64,000 bases of DNA from CAIWHR01 sp963734085 (GTDB lineage: Bacteria; Pseudomonadota; Gammaproteobacteria; Burkholderiales; Casimicrobiaceae): NCBI GenBank assembly GCA_963734085.1, contig CAVTFT010000015.1, positions 1 to 64,000 of the forward strand, in the 5' to 3' direction. How positions within the stretch are numbered: position 1 is the stretch's first letter; each line of letters opens with the position of its first letter. Under the pieces are notes generated by a model. It was not told the DNA's origin and searched no databases. It saw only the letters and a list, made by a program, of their open reading frames with translations. Positions 25,253 through 35,011 of the stretch are shown piece after piece. The translations under genes and the position numbers were made by a program.

Positions 25253-27286
25253 ATGCTCGTCACGTTTCCGAACAGCCCCTACGAACTCTTCAAGCCGTTC
25301 GAGCCGTCGGGCGACCAGCCCGAAGCAATCGACAAGCTGGTCGAGGGACTCGACGACGGCCTCGCGTTCCAGACGCTGCTCGGCGTCACCGGCTCGGGCA
25401 AGACGTACACGATGGCCAACGTCATCGCCCGCACCGGCCGTCCGGCACTGGTGCTGGCGCCGAACAAGACGCTCGCCGCACAGCTCTACTCCGAGTTCCG
25501 CGAGTTCTTTCCGAACAACGCGGTCGAGTACTTCGTCAGCTATTACGACTACTACCAGCCCGAAGCCTACGTCCCGTCGCGCGATCTCTACATCGAGAAG
25601 GATTCGTCGATCAACGAGCACATCGAGCAGATGCGGCTCTCGGCGACCAAGGCGATCCTCGAGCGGCCCGACTGCGTGATCGTGGCGACGGTGTCGGCGA
25701 TCTACGGGATCGGCGACCCGTCCGAATACCACAGCATGATCCTGCACGTGAAGGACGGTGACCGGTTGAGCCAGCGCGACGCAATCAAGCGGCTGACCGA
25801 GATGCAGTACACGCGCAACGAGACCGATTTTCGCCGCGGCACGTTCCGCGTTCGCGGCGATGTGCTCGACATCTTCCCGGCCGAGCACGCGGAGAACGCG
25901 TTGCGCCTTTCGCTGTTCGATGACGAGGTGGAGACGCTGCAGCTGTTCGACCCGCTGACCGGTCACATCAAGCAGCGGATCGGCCGCTTCACCGTGTTCC
26001 CGTCGAGCCATTACGTGACCGGGCGGCAGAAGGTAGTCGACGCCATCGAGGCGATCAAGATCGAGCTCGCCCAGCAGAAGGAATTCTTCGTCGGGCAGAC
26101 GAAACTCGTCGAGGCGCAGCGGATCGAGCAGCGCACGCGTTTCGATCTCGAGATGATGACCGAGATCGGCTTCTGCAAGGGGATCGAGAACTACTCGCGC
26201 CATCTGTCCGGACGCCAGGCCGGCGAGCCGCCGCCGACGCTGATCGACTACCTGCCGTCGAAATCGTTGATGTTCATCGACGAGTCGCACGTGACGATCC
26301 CGCAGACCGGCGGCATGTATCGCGGCGACCGCGCGCGCAAGGAGAATCTCGTCAATTACGGCTTCCGTCTGCCGTCGGCGCTCGACAACCGGCCGCTGCG
26401 CTTCGACGAGTTCGAGCGGCTCCTGCCGCAGACGATCTTCGTGTCGGCGACCCCCGCCGACTATGAGCGGACGCACGCCGGGCAGGTGGTCGAGCAGGTG
26501 GTGCGGCCGACGGGTCTCGTCGATCCGGCGCTCGACGTCCGGCCCGCGCAGACGCAGGTCGACGATCTGCTGTCCGAGATCAAGCTACGCGAGGAGCGGC
26601 ACGAGCGGGTGCTGGTGACGACGCTCACCAAGCGGATGGCCGAAGACCTCACCGATTATCTGAACGAGCATGGGGTCAAGGTCCGCTATCTGCACTCGGA
26701 CATCGACACGGTCGAGCGGGTCGAGATCATCCGCGACCTGCGCCTCGGCGAGTTCGACGTGCTGGTCGGGATCAACCTGCTGCGCGAAGGTCTCGACATT
26801 CCCGAAGTATCGCTGGTCGCGATTCTCGACGCCGACAAGGAAGGGTTCCTGCGCGCCGAGCGCTCGCTGATCCAGACGATCGGCCGCGCGGCGCGGCACA
26901 TCAACGGTATGGCGATCCTCTACGCCGACACGATGACCGAGTCGATGAAGAAGGCCATTGCGGAGACCACCCGCCGTCGCGCGAAGCAGGTCGCCTGGAA
27001 CGACAAGATGGGGATCACGCCCATCGGCGTGCAGAAACGGATCAAGGATCTGATCGACGGCATGTACGACGCCGACGAAGGCAGGAAGCAGTTGAAGGCC
27101 GCGCAGACCAAGGCGAAATACGAGGCGATGGCCGAGAAGGACATGGAAAAGGAGTTGAAGCGCCTCGAGAAGGAAATGCTCGACGCCGCGAAGAACCTCG
27201 AGTTCGAGAAGGCCGCCCAACTTCGCGACAAGCTCTATCAGATCAAGGAAGCGATGTTCGGCGTCGCGTTGCCGGTGGAGACCTAA
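25253..27286 (+). CDS. uvrB: Excinuclease ABC subunit B
   Basis: The protein has 677 residues, the normal family length, from ATG 25253. UvrB verifies DNA damage after loading by UvrA and recruits UvrC. The Walker A box is GVTGSGKTYTMANV, and the beta-hairpin that clamps DNA is YYDYYQPEAYVPSRD. Helicase motifs include DESHVTIPQ and TIGRAARHING, and the C-terminal UVR motif (LEFEKAAQLRDKLYQIKE) contacts UvrC. The gene is complete. It converges with the binding-protein gene, whose stop lies only four bases away. Confidence 0.95.
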   Translation: MLVTFPNSPYELFKPFEPSGDQPEAIDKLVEGLDDGLAFQTLLGVTGSGKTYTMANVIARTGRPALVLAPNKTLAAQLYSEFREFFPNNAVEYFVSYYDYYQPEAYVPSRDLYIEKDSSINEHIEQMRLSATKAILERPDCVIVATVSAIYGIGDPSEYHSMILHVKDGDRLSQRDAIKRLTEMQYTRNETDFRRGTFRVRGDVLDIFPAEHAENALRLSLFDDEVETLQLFDPLTGHIKQRIGRFTVFPSSHYVTGRQKVVDAIEAIKIELAQQKEFFVGQTKLVEAQRIEQRTRFDLEMMTEIGFCKGIENYSRHLSGRQAGEPPPTLIDYLPSKSLMFIDESHVTIPQTGGMYRGDRARKENLVNYGFRLPSALDNRPLRFDEFERLLPQTIFVSATPADYERTHAGQVVEQVVRPTGLVDPALDVRPAQTQVDDLLSEIKLREERHERVLVTTLTKRMAEDLTDYLNEHGVKVRYLHSDIDTVERVEIIRDLRLGEFDVLVGINLLREGLDIPEVSLVAILDADKEGFLRAERSLIQTIGRAARHINGMAILYADTMTESMKKAIAETTRRRAKQVAWNDKMGITPIGVQKRIKDLIDGMYDADEGRKQLKAAQTKAKYEAMAEKDMEKELKRLEKEMLDAAKNLEFEKAAQLRDKLYQIKEAMFGVALPVET

Positions 27287-27289
27287 CGT

Positions 27290-29086
27290 TCATTTCGGCG
27301 CGGCTGCGCGCTTCGCCGGGTCGATGTCGACGTATTTCCACGAAAAGCCGAACTGCGACGGCCAGTAGCCCACGACCCAGGGGTAATGCAGGACGTTGCC
27401 GACGGCGTAGGTGTGCAGCATCATCGGCATGTACGCCTGCGAGATGTCGGACATCTTGCGTGCAAGCGCAATGCGCTCCGGCCCCGCCGGCGTGCGCAGG
27501 AATTGCTCGTAAGCGGCGTCGTAGTCCGGGCGCTTGAAGCCGGACGGATTGGTGTCGCGCGTTTCCTTGCCCCACAGCGTCTGCAGGATCTGGTAGCCGG
27601 AGGGCTCGAGCGAGCGGATACCCAGGTTGAACATCGGCAGCTTTCCGGCACGGCTCAGGTTCAGTAGCTCCGCGAACGTCTGCTGGTTCACCTGCATCCG
27701 GATGCCGATCGCCTCCATGTTCTTTTTCCACAGCGTGTCCATCTCGCGATACCACGATTCGGGCAGCGTGCCCCGGACGACGGTCAGCGGCTTGCCGTCC
27801 GGCGTTTCGCGATAGCCGTCGCCGTCGACGTCCTTGTAGCCGAAGCGATCGAGGAGCGCGCGTGCTCCCGCCGGATCGTAGAGCGACTTCGGCGGCAGGC
27901 TCGGATCGTGGCCGTTGACGCCGGGCGGCAGCAGCTGGTTCGCCGGCAGCGCATTGCCGGCGAACAGCACGCGGATCATTTCGTCGACGTTGTAGCCCAT
28001 CGCGATCGCGCGCCGCAGTGCCACCTGCGCTGTCGAATAGCCGCCGACGATCGGGTCATCCATGTTGAAATAGGTGAACGTCAGTGACGGCGCACCGAAG
28101 CGCAAATGCTGGATGCCTTTGGCGGCGAGCTCGGGCTTGAGCTTTCCGTGGGCAAGTACGCGGGTGACGTAGTCGCCGCCCAGCGCGATCCAGTCGAGAT
28201 CGCCCTGCAGGAACGCGAGCAGCTGCGGCTGGGGCTCGTCGATGATGCTGATTTCGATGCGGCCGATCTGCGGCAGCGTCTTGCCCTTCATGCGCTCGAT
28301 CAGCGCGCGATGCTGCGGGTCGCTGCTCTCCGGATAGCGTAGCGCGCGGTAATCGGGATTCGCTTCGAGCACGACGCGCGACGCCTTGCGCCATTCCTTG
28401 AGCCGATACGGTCCGGTGCCCACGGGGCGGGTCATCACATCGGCACCCGCGGCCTCCACTGCCTCCCGCACAACAGCCATCATCGGCAATCCAGCGAGCC
28501 GTTCGAGCAGCGTGTAATCGGGGCTCGCGAGCCTGATCTGCAGCGTGTAGCGATCGAACGCGCGCAAGCCTTCGATCGGAGCGTCGTAATCGAGCTTCGC
28601 GCCGGGCTTGCGTGCCGCATCGACAACGGCACGCGCGCCGACGATGAGATCGGTCAGCGCAGCGTCACCACCGGTGCGCAGATTGGGATCGATCGTTCGC
28701 TTGAACGAGTAGACATAGTCCGCCGCCGTAAGCTCGCGCTTCTTGCCCTTGAATGCGGGATCGGCGGCGAAGTAGATGCCCTTTTGTATCTTGATCGTCC
28801 AGGTCTTGCCGCCGTCGGTGATCACTGGCATCGCCTCGGCGGTGTCCGGGATTACCTTGGCCGGGGTCGCGAAATAATCGAACTGATAAAGCGCCTCGAA
28901 GATCTGCGTGGCAACGCGGGTCGAGTAGAGGTCGGTTCCCTGTTGCGGATCCAGGCTTGTGATGTCCGGTGAGGCAATGCGCAGCACCTTGTTCGGATCG
29001 GCGGCGTGGACGACGGCGGACGTGAGCGCAATCGCGGCAACGATAGCCAGGAGCACCGGCAGGCGACGGAGGAGCGTGACAATCAT
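27290..29086 (-). CDS. Extracellular solute-binding protein, family 5 (peptide/dipeptide type)
   Basis: The protein has 598 residues. ATG 29086 begins a signal peptide, MIVTLLRRLPVLLAIVAAIA and on to VVHAAD. The mature protein shows the family 5 pattern: VLRIASPDITSLDPQQGTDL, an FKGKKRELTAADYVYSFKRT segment, VGTGPYRLKEW and RRAIAMGYNVDEMIRVLF. Such proteins deliver oligopeptides, nickel or similar ligands to an ABC permease in the periplasm. No permease or ATPase gene is adjacent, so it is an orphan here. The ligand cannot be told from sequence alone. Confidence 0.85.
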   Translation of the reverse strand: MIVTLLRRLPVLLAIVAAIALTSAVVHAADPNKVLRIASPDITSLDPQQGTDLYSTRVATQIFEALYQFDYFATPAKVIPDTAEAMPVITDGGKTWTIKIQKGIYFAADPAFKGKKRELTAADYVYSFKRTIDPNLRTGGDAALTDLIVGARAVVDAARKPGAKLDYDAPIEGLRAFDRYTLQIRLASPDYTLLERLAGLPMMAVVREAVEAAGADVMTRPVGTGPYRLKEWRKASRVVLEANPDYRALRYPESSDPQHRALIERMKGKTLPQIGRIEISIIDEPQPQLLAFLQGDLDWIALGGDYVTRVLAHGKLKPELAAKGIQHLRFGAPSLTFTYFNMDDPIVGGYSTAQVALRRAIAMGYNVDEMIRVLFAGNALPANQLLPPGVNGHDPSLPPKSLYDPAGARALLDRFGYKDVDGDGYRETPDGKPLTVVRGTLPESWYREMDTLWKKNMEAIGIRMQVNQQTFAELLNLSRAGKLPMFNLGIRSLEPSGYQILQTLWGKETRDTNPSGFKRPDYDAAYEQFLRTPAGPERIALARKMSDISQAYMPMMLHTYAVGNVLHYPWVVGYWPSQFGFSWKYVDIDPAKRAAAPK

Positions 29087-29224
29087 CGTGTTTCCTCGGT
29101 GTTGGCGATGCGCGCGAGCTGAGGCGGCCGCGGGAGCACGGGGGAGCGCCCCCAAGCTCGCACGGATGATACCCGGCCGGCGGTTGGTTGCATCACGCCG
29201 CCGGGGCACGTTACTCTCGGGGCA

Positions 29225-29722
29225 ATGGCCGCTGCCGATCGCAATTCCGACCCCGCCGCCGCGGTACTTTTTGTCTGTCTCGGCAACATCTGTCGCTCGC
29301 CGACCGCGGAGGGCGTGTTCCGCGCCGCGCTGGAACAAGTCGGGATGGCCGATCGCATCGTCGCGGATTCGGCCGGCCTCGGCGATTGGCACGTCGGGTC
29401 GCCGCCGGATCGCCGTGCCATCCAGGCCGCGCAGCGCCGCGGCTACGATCTCACCAAATTGCGCGCGCGCCGGGTCGAGGCCACCGACTTCGCGCGCTTC
29501 GGCTGGATCCTCGCCATGGATCGCGCGATCTTGCGGGAGTTGGAAGAACTGCGCCCCGGCGAATTCACGGGTCACCTCGGGCTTTTCCTCGATCTCGCTC
29601 CCGAGCTCGGCGTGCACGAGGTTCCGGATCCCTACTACGGCGGGCAGGAGGGATTCGAACGCGTGCTCGATCTGGTCGAGGCGGCGAGTGGCAGACTGAT
29701 CGAGCGATTGCGGCAGCGATAG
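29225..29722 (+). CDS. Low-molecular-weight protein tyrosine phosphatase
   Basis: The protein has 165 residues from ATG 29225. The P-loop VLFVCLGNICRSPTAEGVFR contains the CX5R catalytic motif with Cys and Arg. The general-acid loop is VPDPYYGGQEGFERVLDLVE. The family's usual length is about 155, so the protein is complete. Related proteins dephosphorylate tyrosine kinases in exopolysaccharide systems or arsenate, but no such partner is next to this gene. It is divergent from the binding-protein gene and converges with rne. Confidence 0.9.
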   Translation: MAAADRNSDPAAAVLFVCLGNICRSPTAEGVFRAALEQVGMADRIVADSAGLGDWHVGSPPDRRAIQAAQRRGYDLTKLRARRVEATDFARFGWILAMDRAILRELEELRPGEFTGHLGLFLDLAPELGVHEVPDPYYGGQEGFERVLDLVEAASGRLIERLRQR

Positions 29723-29755
29723 CGGTGCGGCCCGCTTCATCCGCGGCGCGCACAG

Positions 29756-29782
29756 AAAAAGAAGGCGGGCACGCGGCCCGCC
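29756..29782 (-). terminator. Rho-independent terminator of rne
   Basis: GGCGGGC pairs with GCCCGCC around a five-base loop. On the minus strand TTCTTTTT follows. It lies 27 bases past the rne stop. Confidence 0.75.
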
Positions 29783-29808
29783 CTCGAATGTCGCAGTCCT
29801 CGCGGACG

Positions 29809-32631
29809 TCAGCCGGCCGGGGGCTGCTGATCCTTGTGCGTCTCGACCATTTGCAGCGGCTCCTCGGCGATCTGTACTTTCGGCGGACGCGCGCGACGCG
29901 GGCCGGCGGGTTGTGGTGATTCCTCTTCAGGCATCGGTGCCGGCTTGAAACGCGTCTCGACGAGCTCGAGTCCCGATTCGGGCGGCAGCGTCAACGATAC
30001 CGGAGGAAGCTCGGGAATAGGTCGCGGCGCCACAGCCGGCCGAGGCGCAGGCGAGGGCTCCGCATTCGGAGACGGTGCGATCGTCGCTTCGGCCGTCGTG
30101 ACGTGGCGTGCGTGGTCGCCCGTCGCGGTCGACGCCGGCGCGGGCTGCGCAAGCGCGGGCGGCGGTACGAACTCCGGCTCCGCGGCGTGCGGCGCTTCGT
30201 GGGTCACCGGCGGCAACGCCTTTGCCTCCGGCGCTTCGTTGTGTGCGGCGGGCCCGGTGTCTGCCGGCACATTCTCCGCGGCTTTGGTCCCGCTGCTCCG
30301 ATCCGTGCGCTCGGGACGCGGCTCCCCGCGATTGCCGCGGCGCCGGCGATCGCGGCGTCCGCGCTGACCTTCCTGGGATTCGCCCCGCGGCCCACCAGCC
30401 TCGACCGGTCGGGCCATACCCGGCTCGGCCGCTTCGATCGCCGGCAGCATCGCGTCGTCGGCGACGGGTCCTTGCGCACGCGGCTCGCGCGGCGGGCGCG
30501 GCTCGCGTTGCGGTTGTCCTTCCCGCGGCTCGCGGCCGGGTTGGGCGCCGCGTGCTTCGCGGGGTTCGCGCGGCTCCCGCGGTGGACGCGGCTCGCGCGG
30601 CGGTTGTCCTTCGCGCGGGCCATCGCGGCGCTGGCCGGCAGGCTGCTGCGCGCCGCCGCGAGACTGTTGTTGATCGCGCGGTCCGCCCTGCGGACGCTGT
30701 TCGCCGCGGCCGCCGCGGTCGCGGCCTTCGCCGCGTCGCGCGTCGCGGTCGCGCCCCTCGCGCCGGTCCTGACCGCGCTGGCTGCCGCGGTGCTCGCGCT
30801 CGCCGCCGCGGTCGCGGCCGTCGCGGCGCTCCGCGCGAGCTTCATGTGGCCGCTCGGCGCGCGTGGCCGGTGCCGGAATCGCGGGCTCCTGACGGAACCA
30901 TGCGAGCACGCGCGCAAGCCAGCCTCCGCCCGACGATCCGGACGCGACCGGCAGCGGCGCGGGCGCTTCGACGCGAATCGGCGCCGGCTGAGCCGGCGTA
31001 ATGCCCTTGACGACCGCTTCCTGCCGCGGCTCCTTGGCCTCTTCTTTCATCTGCTGCGCAAGATCGGGTTCCTCCGGCTGCGTGACGAGATTGAACGAGA
31101 GCGGCAACGGCTCGGCCTGGTTGAGATCGTCGTGGCGCAGGCGCTGCACCGTGTAGTTCGGCGTTTCGAGATGACGGTTCGGCACGAGCAGCACGTTCAC
31201 CCGGAAGCGCGTCTCGATCGACAGCACTTCGGTGCGCTTTTCGTTCAACAGGAACGTGGCGACGTCGACCGGTACCTGGGCAACGACCTGCGCGGTGTTC
31301 TCCTTCATCGATTCTTCCTGCAGGATGCGCAGGATGTGCAGCGCCGACGATTCGGTGCCGCGGATGTGACCGATGCCGTGGCAGCGCGGGCACGCGATGT
31401 ACGCCGATTCGGCGAGCGCCGGGCGCAGACGCTGGCGCGAAAGCTCCATCAGCCCGAAGCGCGAGATCTTGCCCAACTGGACGCGCGCGCGATCGTAGCG
31501 CAGCGCCTCCTTCAACCGCACCTCGACCTCGCGCTGATTCTTGGCGCTCTCCATGTCGATGAAGTCGATGACGATGAGGCCGCCCAGGTCGCGCAGCCGC
31601 AGCTGGCGCGCGATTTCCTCGGCCGCCTCGAGGTTCGTATTGAACGCCGTCGTCTCGATGTCGCCGGCCTTGGTCGCGCGTGCCGAGTTGACGTCGATCG
31701 AGACCAGCGCCTCGGTGTGGTCGATCACGATCGCGCCGCCGGAAGGCAGCGGCACCTGGCGTGCGTAAGCCGTCTCGATCTGGTGCTCGATCTGGAAGCG
31801 CGAGAACAGCGGGACGTCGTCCTTGTAGAGCTTGACGCGGTTGACGTTGCCCGGCATCACGTGGCTCATGAACTGCTGCGCCTGCTCGTAGATCGCTTCG
31901 GTGTCGATCAGGAGCTCGCCGATGTCGGGATGGAAGTAGTCGCGGATCGCGCGAATGACGAGACTCGATTCCTGGTAGATGAGGTAGGCGCCCGATTGCA
32001 TCTTGGCCGCGTCTTCCACGGCGCGCCACAGCTGCATCAGGTAATTCAGGTCCCATTGCAGCTCTTCGGCGGTGCGGCCGATCCCTGCCGTGCGGGCGAT
32101 CACGCTCATCCCGTTGGGAATGTCGAGGTCGGCGATCGCATCGCGCAGCTCGTTGCGATCCTCGCCCTCGATGCGGCGCGAGACGCCGCCGCCGCGCGGA
32201 TTGTTCGGCATCAGCACGAGGTAGCGGCCGGCAAGCGAGATGTAGGTCGTGAGCGCCGCACCTTTGTTGCCGCGCTCGTCCTTGTCGACCTGGACGATCA
32301 GCTCCATCCCTTCGCGGAGCTGGTCCTGGATGCGGCCGCGTCCGCCGCCACCGTCGCCGTCAGCGTCGTCCGCGCCGTTGCCGCCGCGTCCACCTTTCAG
32401 GTATTGGCGCGCGACTTCCTTGAACGGGAGAAACCCGTGCCGGTCCGTGCCGTAGTCGACGAAGCACGCTTCGAGGCTCGGCTCGACGCGGGTCACGACC
32501 GCCTTGTAGATGTTGCTCTTGCGTTGCTCCTTGCTCGCCGACTCGATGTCGAGGTCGATCAGCTTCTGGCCATCGACGATGGCCACCCGGAGCTCTTCGG
32601 CCTGGGTGGCGTTGAACAGCATGCGTTTCAT
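29809..32631 (-). CDS. rne: Ribonuclease E
   Basis: The protein has 940 residues. The catalytic half (about 1-510) includes the S1 domain from SNIYKAVVTRVEPSLEACFV, an RNase H-like fold, the 5'-sensor and DNase I-like DLGGLIVIDFIDME with catalytic Asp residues, and the Zn-link CPRCHGIGHIRGTE. The C-terminal half is disordered, very rich in Arg, Gly, Pro and Glu with many PREPR-type repeats, and serves as the RNA and degradosome scaffold. This long arginine-rich tail is typical of proteobacterial RNase E. The gene is divergent from rluC, as in most betaproteobacteria. Confidence 0.95.
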   Translation of the reverse strand: MKRMLFNATQAEELRVAIVDGQKLIDLDIESASKEQRKSNIYKAVVTRVEPSLEACFVDYGTDRHGFLPFKEVARQYLKGGRGGNGADDADGDGGGGRGRIQDQLREGMELIVQVDKDERGNKGAALTTYISLAGRYLVLMPNNPRGGGVSRRIEGEDRNELRDAIADLDIPNGMSVIARTAGIGRTAEELQWDLNYLMQLWRAVEDAAKMQSGAYLIYQESSLVIRAIRDYFHPDIGELLIDTEAIYEQAQQFMSHVMPGNVNRVKLYKDDVPLFSRFQIEHQIETAYARQVPLPSGGAIVIDHTEALVSIDVNSARATKAGDIETTAFNTNLEAAEEIARQLRLRDLGGLIVIDFIDMESAKNQREVEVRLKEALRYDRARVQLGKISRFGLMELSRQRLRPALAESAYIACPRCHGIGHIRGTESSALHILRILQEESMKENTAQVVAQVPVDVATFLLNEKRTEVLSIETRFRVNVLLVPNRHLETPNYTVQRLRHDDLNQAEPLPLSFNLVTQPEEPDLAQQMKEEAKEPRQEAVVKGITPAQPAPIRVEAPAPLPVASGSSGGGWLARVLAWFRQEPAIPAPATRAERPHEARAERRDGRDRGGEREHRGSQRGQDRREGRDRDARRGEGRDRGGRGEQRPQGGPRDQQQSRGGAQQPAGQRRDGPREGQPPREPRPPREPREPREARGAQPGREPREGQPQREPRPPREPRAQGPVADDAMLPAIEAAEPGMARPVEAGGPRGESQEGQRGRRDRRRRGNRGEPRPERTDRSSGTKAAENVPADTGPAAHNEAPEAKALPPVTHEAPHAAEPEFVPPPALAQPAPASTATGDHARHVTTAEATIAPSPNAEPSPAPRPAVAPRPIPELPPVSLTLPPESGLELVETRFKPAPMPEEESPQPAGPRRARPPKVQIAEEPLQMVETHKDQQPPAG

Positions 32632-33250
32632 GGATTCATCCCGGCGCAGAACCGGCCGGGCTGGCGGGGCTCGAACAAGACCGCGCTGGCGCGCGGCGTG
32701 ACGCTATCGGGCGGCGGACGCGCGCGAGGACAGCCGTGCCGGCAGCGGTGGCTGCGGGCGGACGAGAGCAGGATCAGGATGGACGCTGGTGAGCGTGATC
32801 ATGGCATCGGCCTCGAAGCACTCGAGGCGGGCAGTCTCGTTGTCGCGGTTGTCTTTCTTGTCGCGTTCAGGCGGTCGTTGCCGGTGGCCTTCGCCGCGAC
32901 GGTTGTCGCGAACAGCCGGCGGCCGGCAGCAGAATTCATCGCTAAGTGCGCCGCGCAATGCGCCGCTTCGAACCGGCCGCAAGCCGGGTGCGGAGACTGC
33001 GCTCTTCCTTTAACATCCTTACTTTTCCGGGGCGCAACGCCCGGACGGTGAATGGATTTAACCGGCGGCTGCGCCACTTTCGTTGTGCGGCACGGCCGAA
33101 CCCGCCCCGCACTGCGGGGCCCCTCGCCTGGGCCGGAGCAGCCGGGTCATCACAGGATGACGGGACCGCCCGCTTGATGGCGACGATCGGATCGTTTCGG
33201 GTTGGATCGCGCCGGGGCCAAAGCGTGTTGCAGGCCATAAGTATAAGCGA
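32632..33250. other. Long leader between rne and rluC
   Basis: These 619 bases without a gene probably hold the divergent promoters and the long rne 5' untranslated region. In enterobacteria this leader mediates autoregulation by RNase E. No conserved hairpin could be assigned by eye, and the short frames here have no ribosome sites. Confidence 0.4.
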
Positions 33251-34231
33251 ATGAATGATTTAAGCAAGGATGCCGTCAACCGGCTTGCGGTGGGGGAAGA
33301 CGGCGACGGGCAGCGGGTCGACAACTTCCTGCAGAAGATCCTCAAGGGCGTTCCGAAAAGCCACATCTACCGGATCCTCCGGAGCGGCGAAGTCCGCGTC
33401 AACCGGCGTCGCGTCGGCCCCGACGCGCGCCTGGCGGCGGGGGACCTGCTGCGCATCCCCCCGATCCGCGCCGCGGCGCCCACGCGCGGCAAGCGGCCAG
33501 CCGCGCCAGGCCAGGTCACGATTCCGCCGATCCTGTTCGAGGACGATGCGCTGATCGCGCTCGACAAGCCGGCGGGGCTCGCGGTCCATGGCGGCAGCGG
33601 AATCAGCTTCGGCGTGATCGAACGGCTGCGCCACGCGAGGCCCGAGGCGAAATTCCTCGAGCTCGTCCACCGGCTCGATCGCGATACGTCGGGCGTGCTG
33701 CTGATTGCGAAAAAGCGCGCTGCGCTCGTCGGACTGCATGCGCAGCTGCGCGAGGGGCAGGTCGACAAGCGCTATTACGTTCTGGTGCGCGGGCGCTGGG
33801 GCGATCCGGTGCGGAAGGTCCGGCTCGCGCTCGAAACCTACGTGACGCAAGAGGGCGAGCGGCGCACGCGCGTCGATCGCGAAGGCCGCGCGGCGTGCAC
33901 GATCTTTCGTCGCGTCAAGGTCTGGTCAAAAGCCGAGCCACCGGCCGCGCTGCTCGAAGCCGAGCTCGAAACGGGTCGCACGCACCAGATTCGCGTGCAT
34001 CTCACCCATCTCGGCTACCCGCTTGCCGGCGACGACAAATACGGCGATTTCACCTGGAACAAGGCCTTGGCGAAGCAGGGATTGAAGCGGATGTTCCTGC
34101 ATGCGCACCGTATCGTGTTCACGCATCCCATCGGAGGGGATTCGATCGTCGTCGAATCGCCGCTCGCGGCCGATCTCGCGCGCTTCGTTGCACGCCTCGA
34201 CGCGACGGACGAGGGACGCGTGGATGGCTGA
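33251..34231 (+). CDS. rluC: 23S rRNA pseudouridine synthase RluC
   Basis: The protein has 326 residues. An N-terminal S4 RNA-binding domain (RVDNFLQKILKGVPKSHIYR) is followed by the RluA-type catalytic domain with HRLDRDTSGVLLIAKK, where the Asp is the nucleophile, and ETGRTHQIRVHLTHLGYPLA. RluC modifies U955, U2504 and U2580 in E. coli 23S rRNA. The position divergent from rne supports RluC rather than RluD. Its last codons overlap the HAD phosphatase start by eight bases. Confidence 0.9.
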   Translation: MNDLSKDAVNRLAVGEDGDGQRVDNFLQKILKGVPKSHIYRILRSGEVRVNRRRVGPDARLAAGDLLRIPPIRAAAPTRGKRPAAPGQVTIPPILFEDDALIALDKPAGLAVHGGSGISFGVIERLRHARPEAKFLELVHRLDRDTSGVLLIAKKRAALVGLHAQLREGQVDKRYYVLVRGRWGDPVRKVRLALETYVTQEGERRTRVDREGRAACTIFRRVKVWSKAEPPAALLEAELETGRTHQIRVHLTHLGYPLAGDDKYGDFTWNKALAKQGLKRMFLHAHRIVFTHPIGGDSIVVESPLAADLARFVARLDATDEGRVDG

Positions 34232-34904
34232 GCGAAACGCCGGAATCCCGCGTCGGCGCTTTCGCCTGCTCGTCTTCGACTGGGACGGCACGCTGGCCGA
34301 TTCGACGGCGATCATCGCGGACGCGCTGCAGCAGGCCTGCCGCGACCTGGGCGAGCCCGTGCCCGACGAGCAATCGGCGCGCCACGTGATCGGACTTGGG
34401 CTCGCCGACGCGATGCGCCTGGTCGCGCCATCGTTGCCGCGTGAGCGCTACGGCGATCTCGCGGCACGTTATCGCGATCACTACTTTGCGCGCGATCCCG
34501 AGATTCCGCTCTTCGCCGGCGTGCGCGAAATGCTGGACGAGCTCGCCGCCGCCGGATTCCTGCTGGCTGTGGCGACGGGCAAGACCCGCGCCGGGCTTGC
34601 GCATGCGATGGCCCGGCAGGACATTGCGCACATGTTTGCCGCCACGCGCTGCGCCGATGAAAGCGCGCCGAAGCCCAGTCCCGAGATGCTGTTGGACCTG
34701 ATGGAGTTCCTTGAGGCCGGCCCCGGCGAAACGCTGATGATCGGCGACACGACGCACGACCTGGTGCTTGCGCGGCAGGCCGGCGCGTCGGCGATTGCGG
34801 TCACCTATGGCGCGCATCCGGCGAGCGAGCTTGCGCGCGAAGTGTCGCTCGCAACCGTCCACTCGATCGAGGAGCTCCGAGCGTGGCTGTCCGAGAACGC
34901 GTGA
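34224..34904 (+). CDS. HAD-family hydrolase, phosphoglycolate phosphatase-like
   Basis: The protein has 226 residues from ATG 34224, inside the end of rluC. HAD motif I is LVFDWDGTLADS, motif II lies in LAVATGKTRAGL, and motifs III/IV are KPSPEMLLDLMEF and LMIGDTTHDLVLARQAGA. An alpha-helical cap lies between motifs I and II. This gene commonly follows rluC in betaproteobacteria. The substrate is probably a small phosphate ester and is not known. Its 3' end overlaps the start of the truncated Rieske gene by 22 bases. Confidence 0.9.
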   Translation: MAERNAGIPRRRFRLLVFDWDGTLADSTAIIADALQQACRDLGEPVPDEQSARHVIGLGLADAMRLVAPSLPRERYGDLAARYRDHYFARDPEIPLFAGVREMLDELAAAGFLLAVATGKTRAGLAHAMARQDIAHMFAATRCADESAPKPSPEMLLDLMEFLEAGPGETLMIGDTTHDLVLARQAGASAIAVTYGAHPASELAREVSLATVHSIEELRAWLSENA

Positions 34905-35011
34905 TCGCCGCGGGCGCGGAGCTGATCGACGGAGGGAGGGGCGCGCGTTTCACCGTCGAGTCGGGTGCACGGACGCTCCCTGCATTCGCGATCCGTTATC
35001 GCGACGGACCG
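34883..35011 (+). pseudogene. Rieske 2Fe-2S protein, 5' fragment only
   Basis: From GTG 34883 the first 43 codons read AVRERVIAAGAELIDGGRGA, then RFTVESGARTLPAFAIRYRD and GP. That resembles the start of the small Rieske-type ferredoxin that usually follows rluC and the HAD gene. The Cys-His cluster-binding boxes that should follow are absent. At about 35011 the sequence changes to lower-GC DNA carrying a methyltransferase gene on the other strand. I did not find the missing 3' part on the far side of the insert. The identification rests on context and a short N-terminus. Confidence 0.55.

Noticed and set aside
30103..33051. 982-codon open frame on the plus strand
   Set aside because: It is antisense to rne throughout and owes its length to GC-rich third-position bias. 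It has no family motif or ribosome site.
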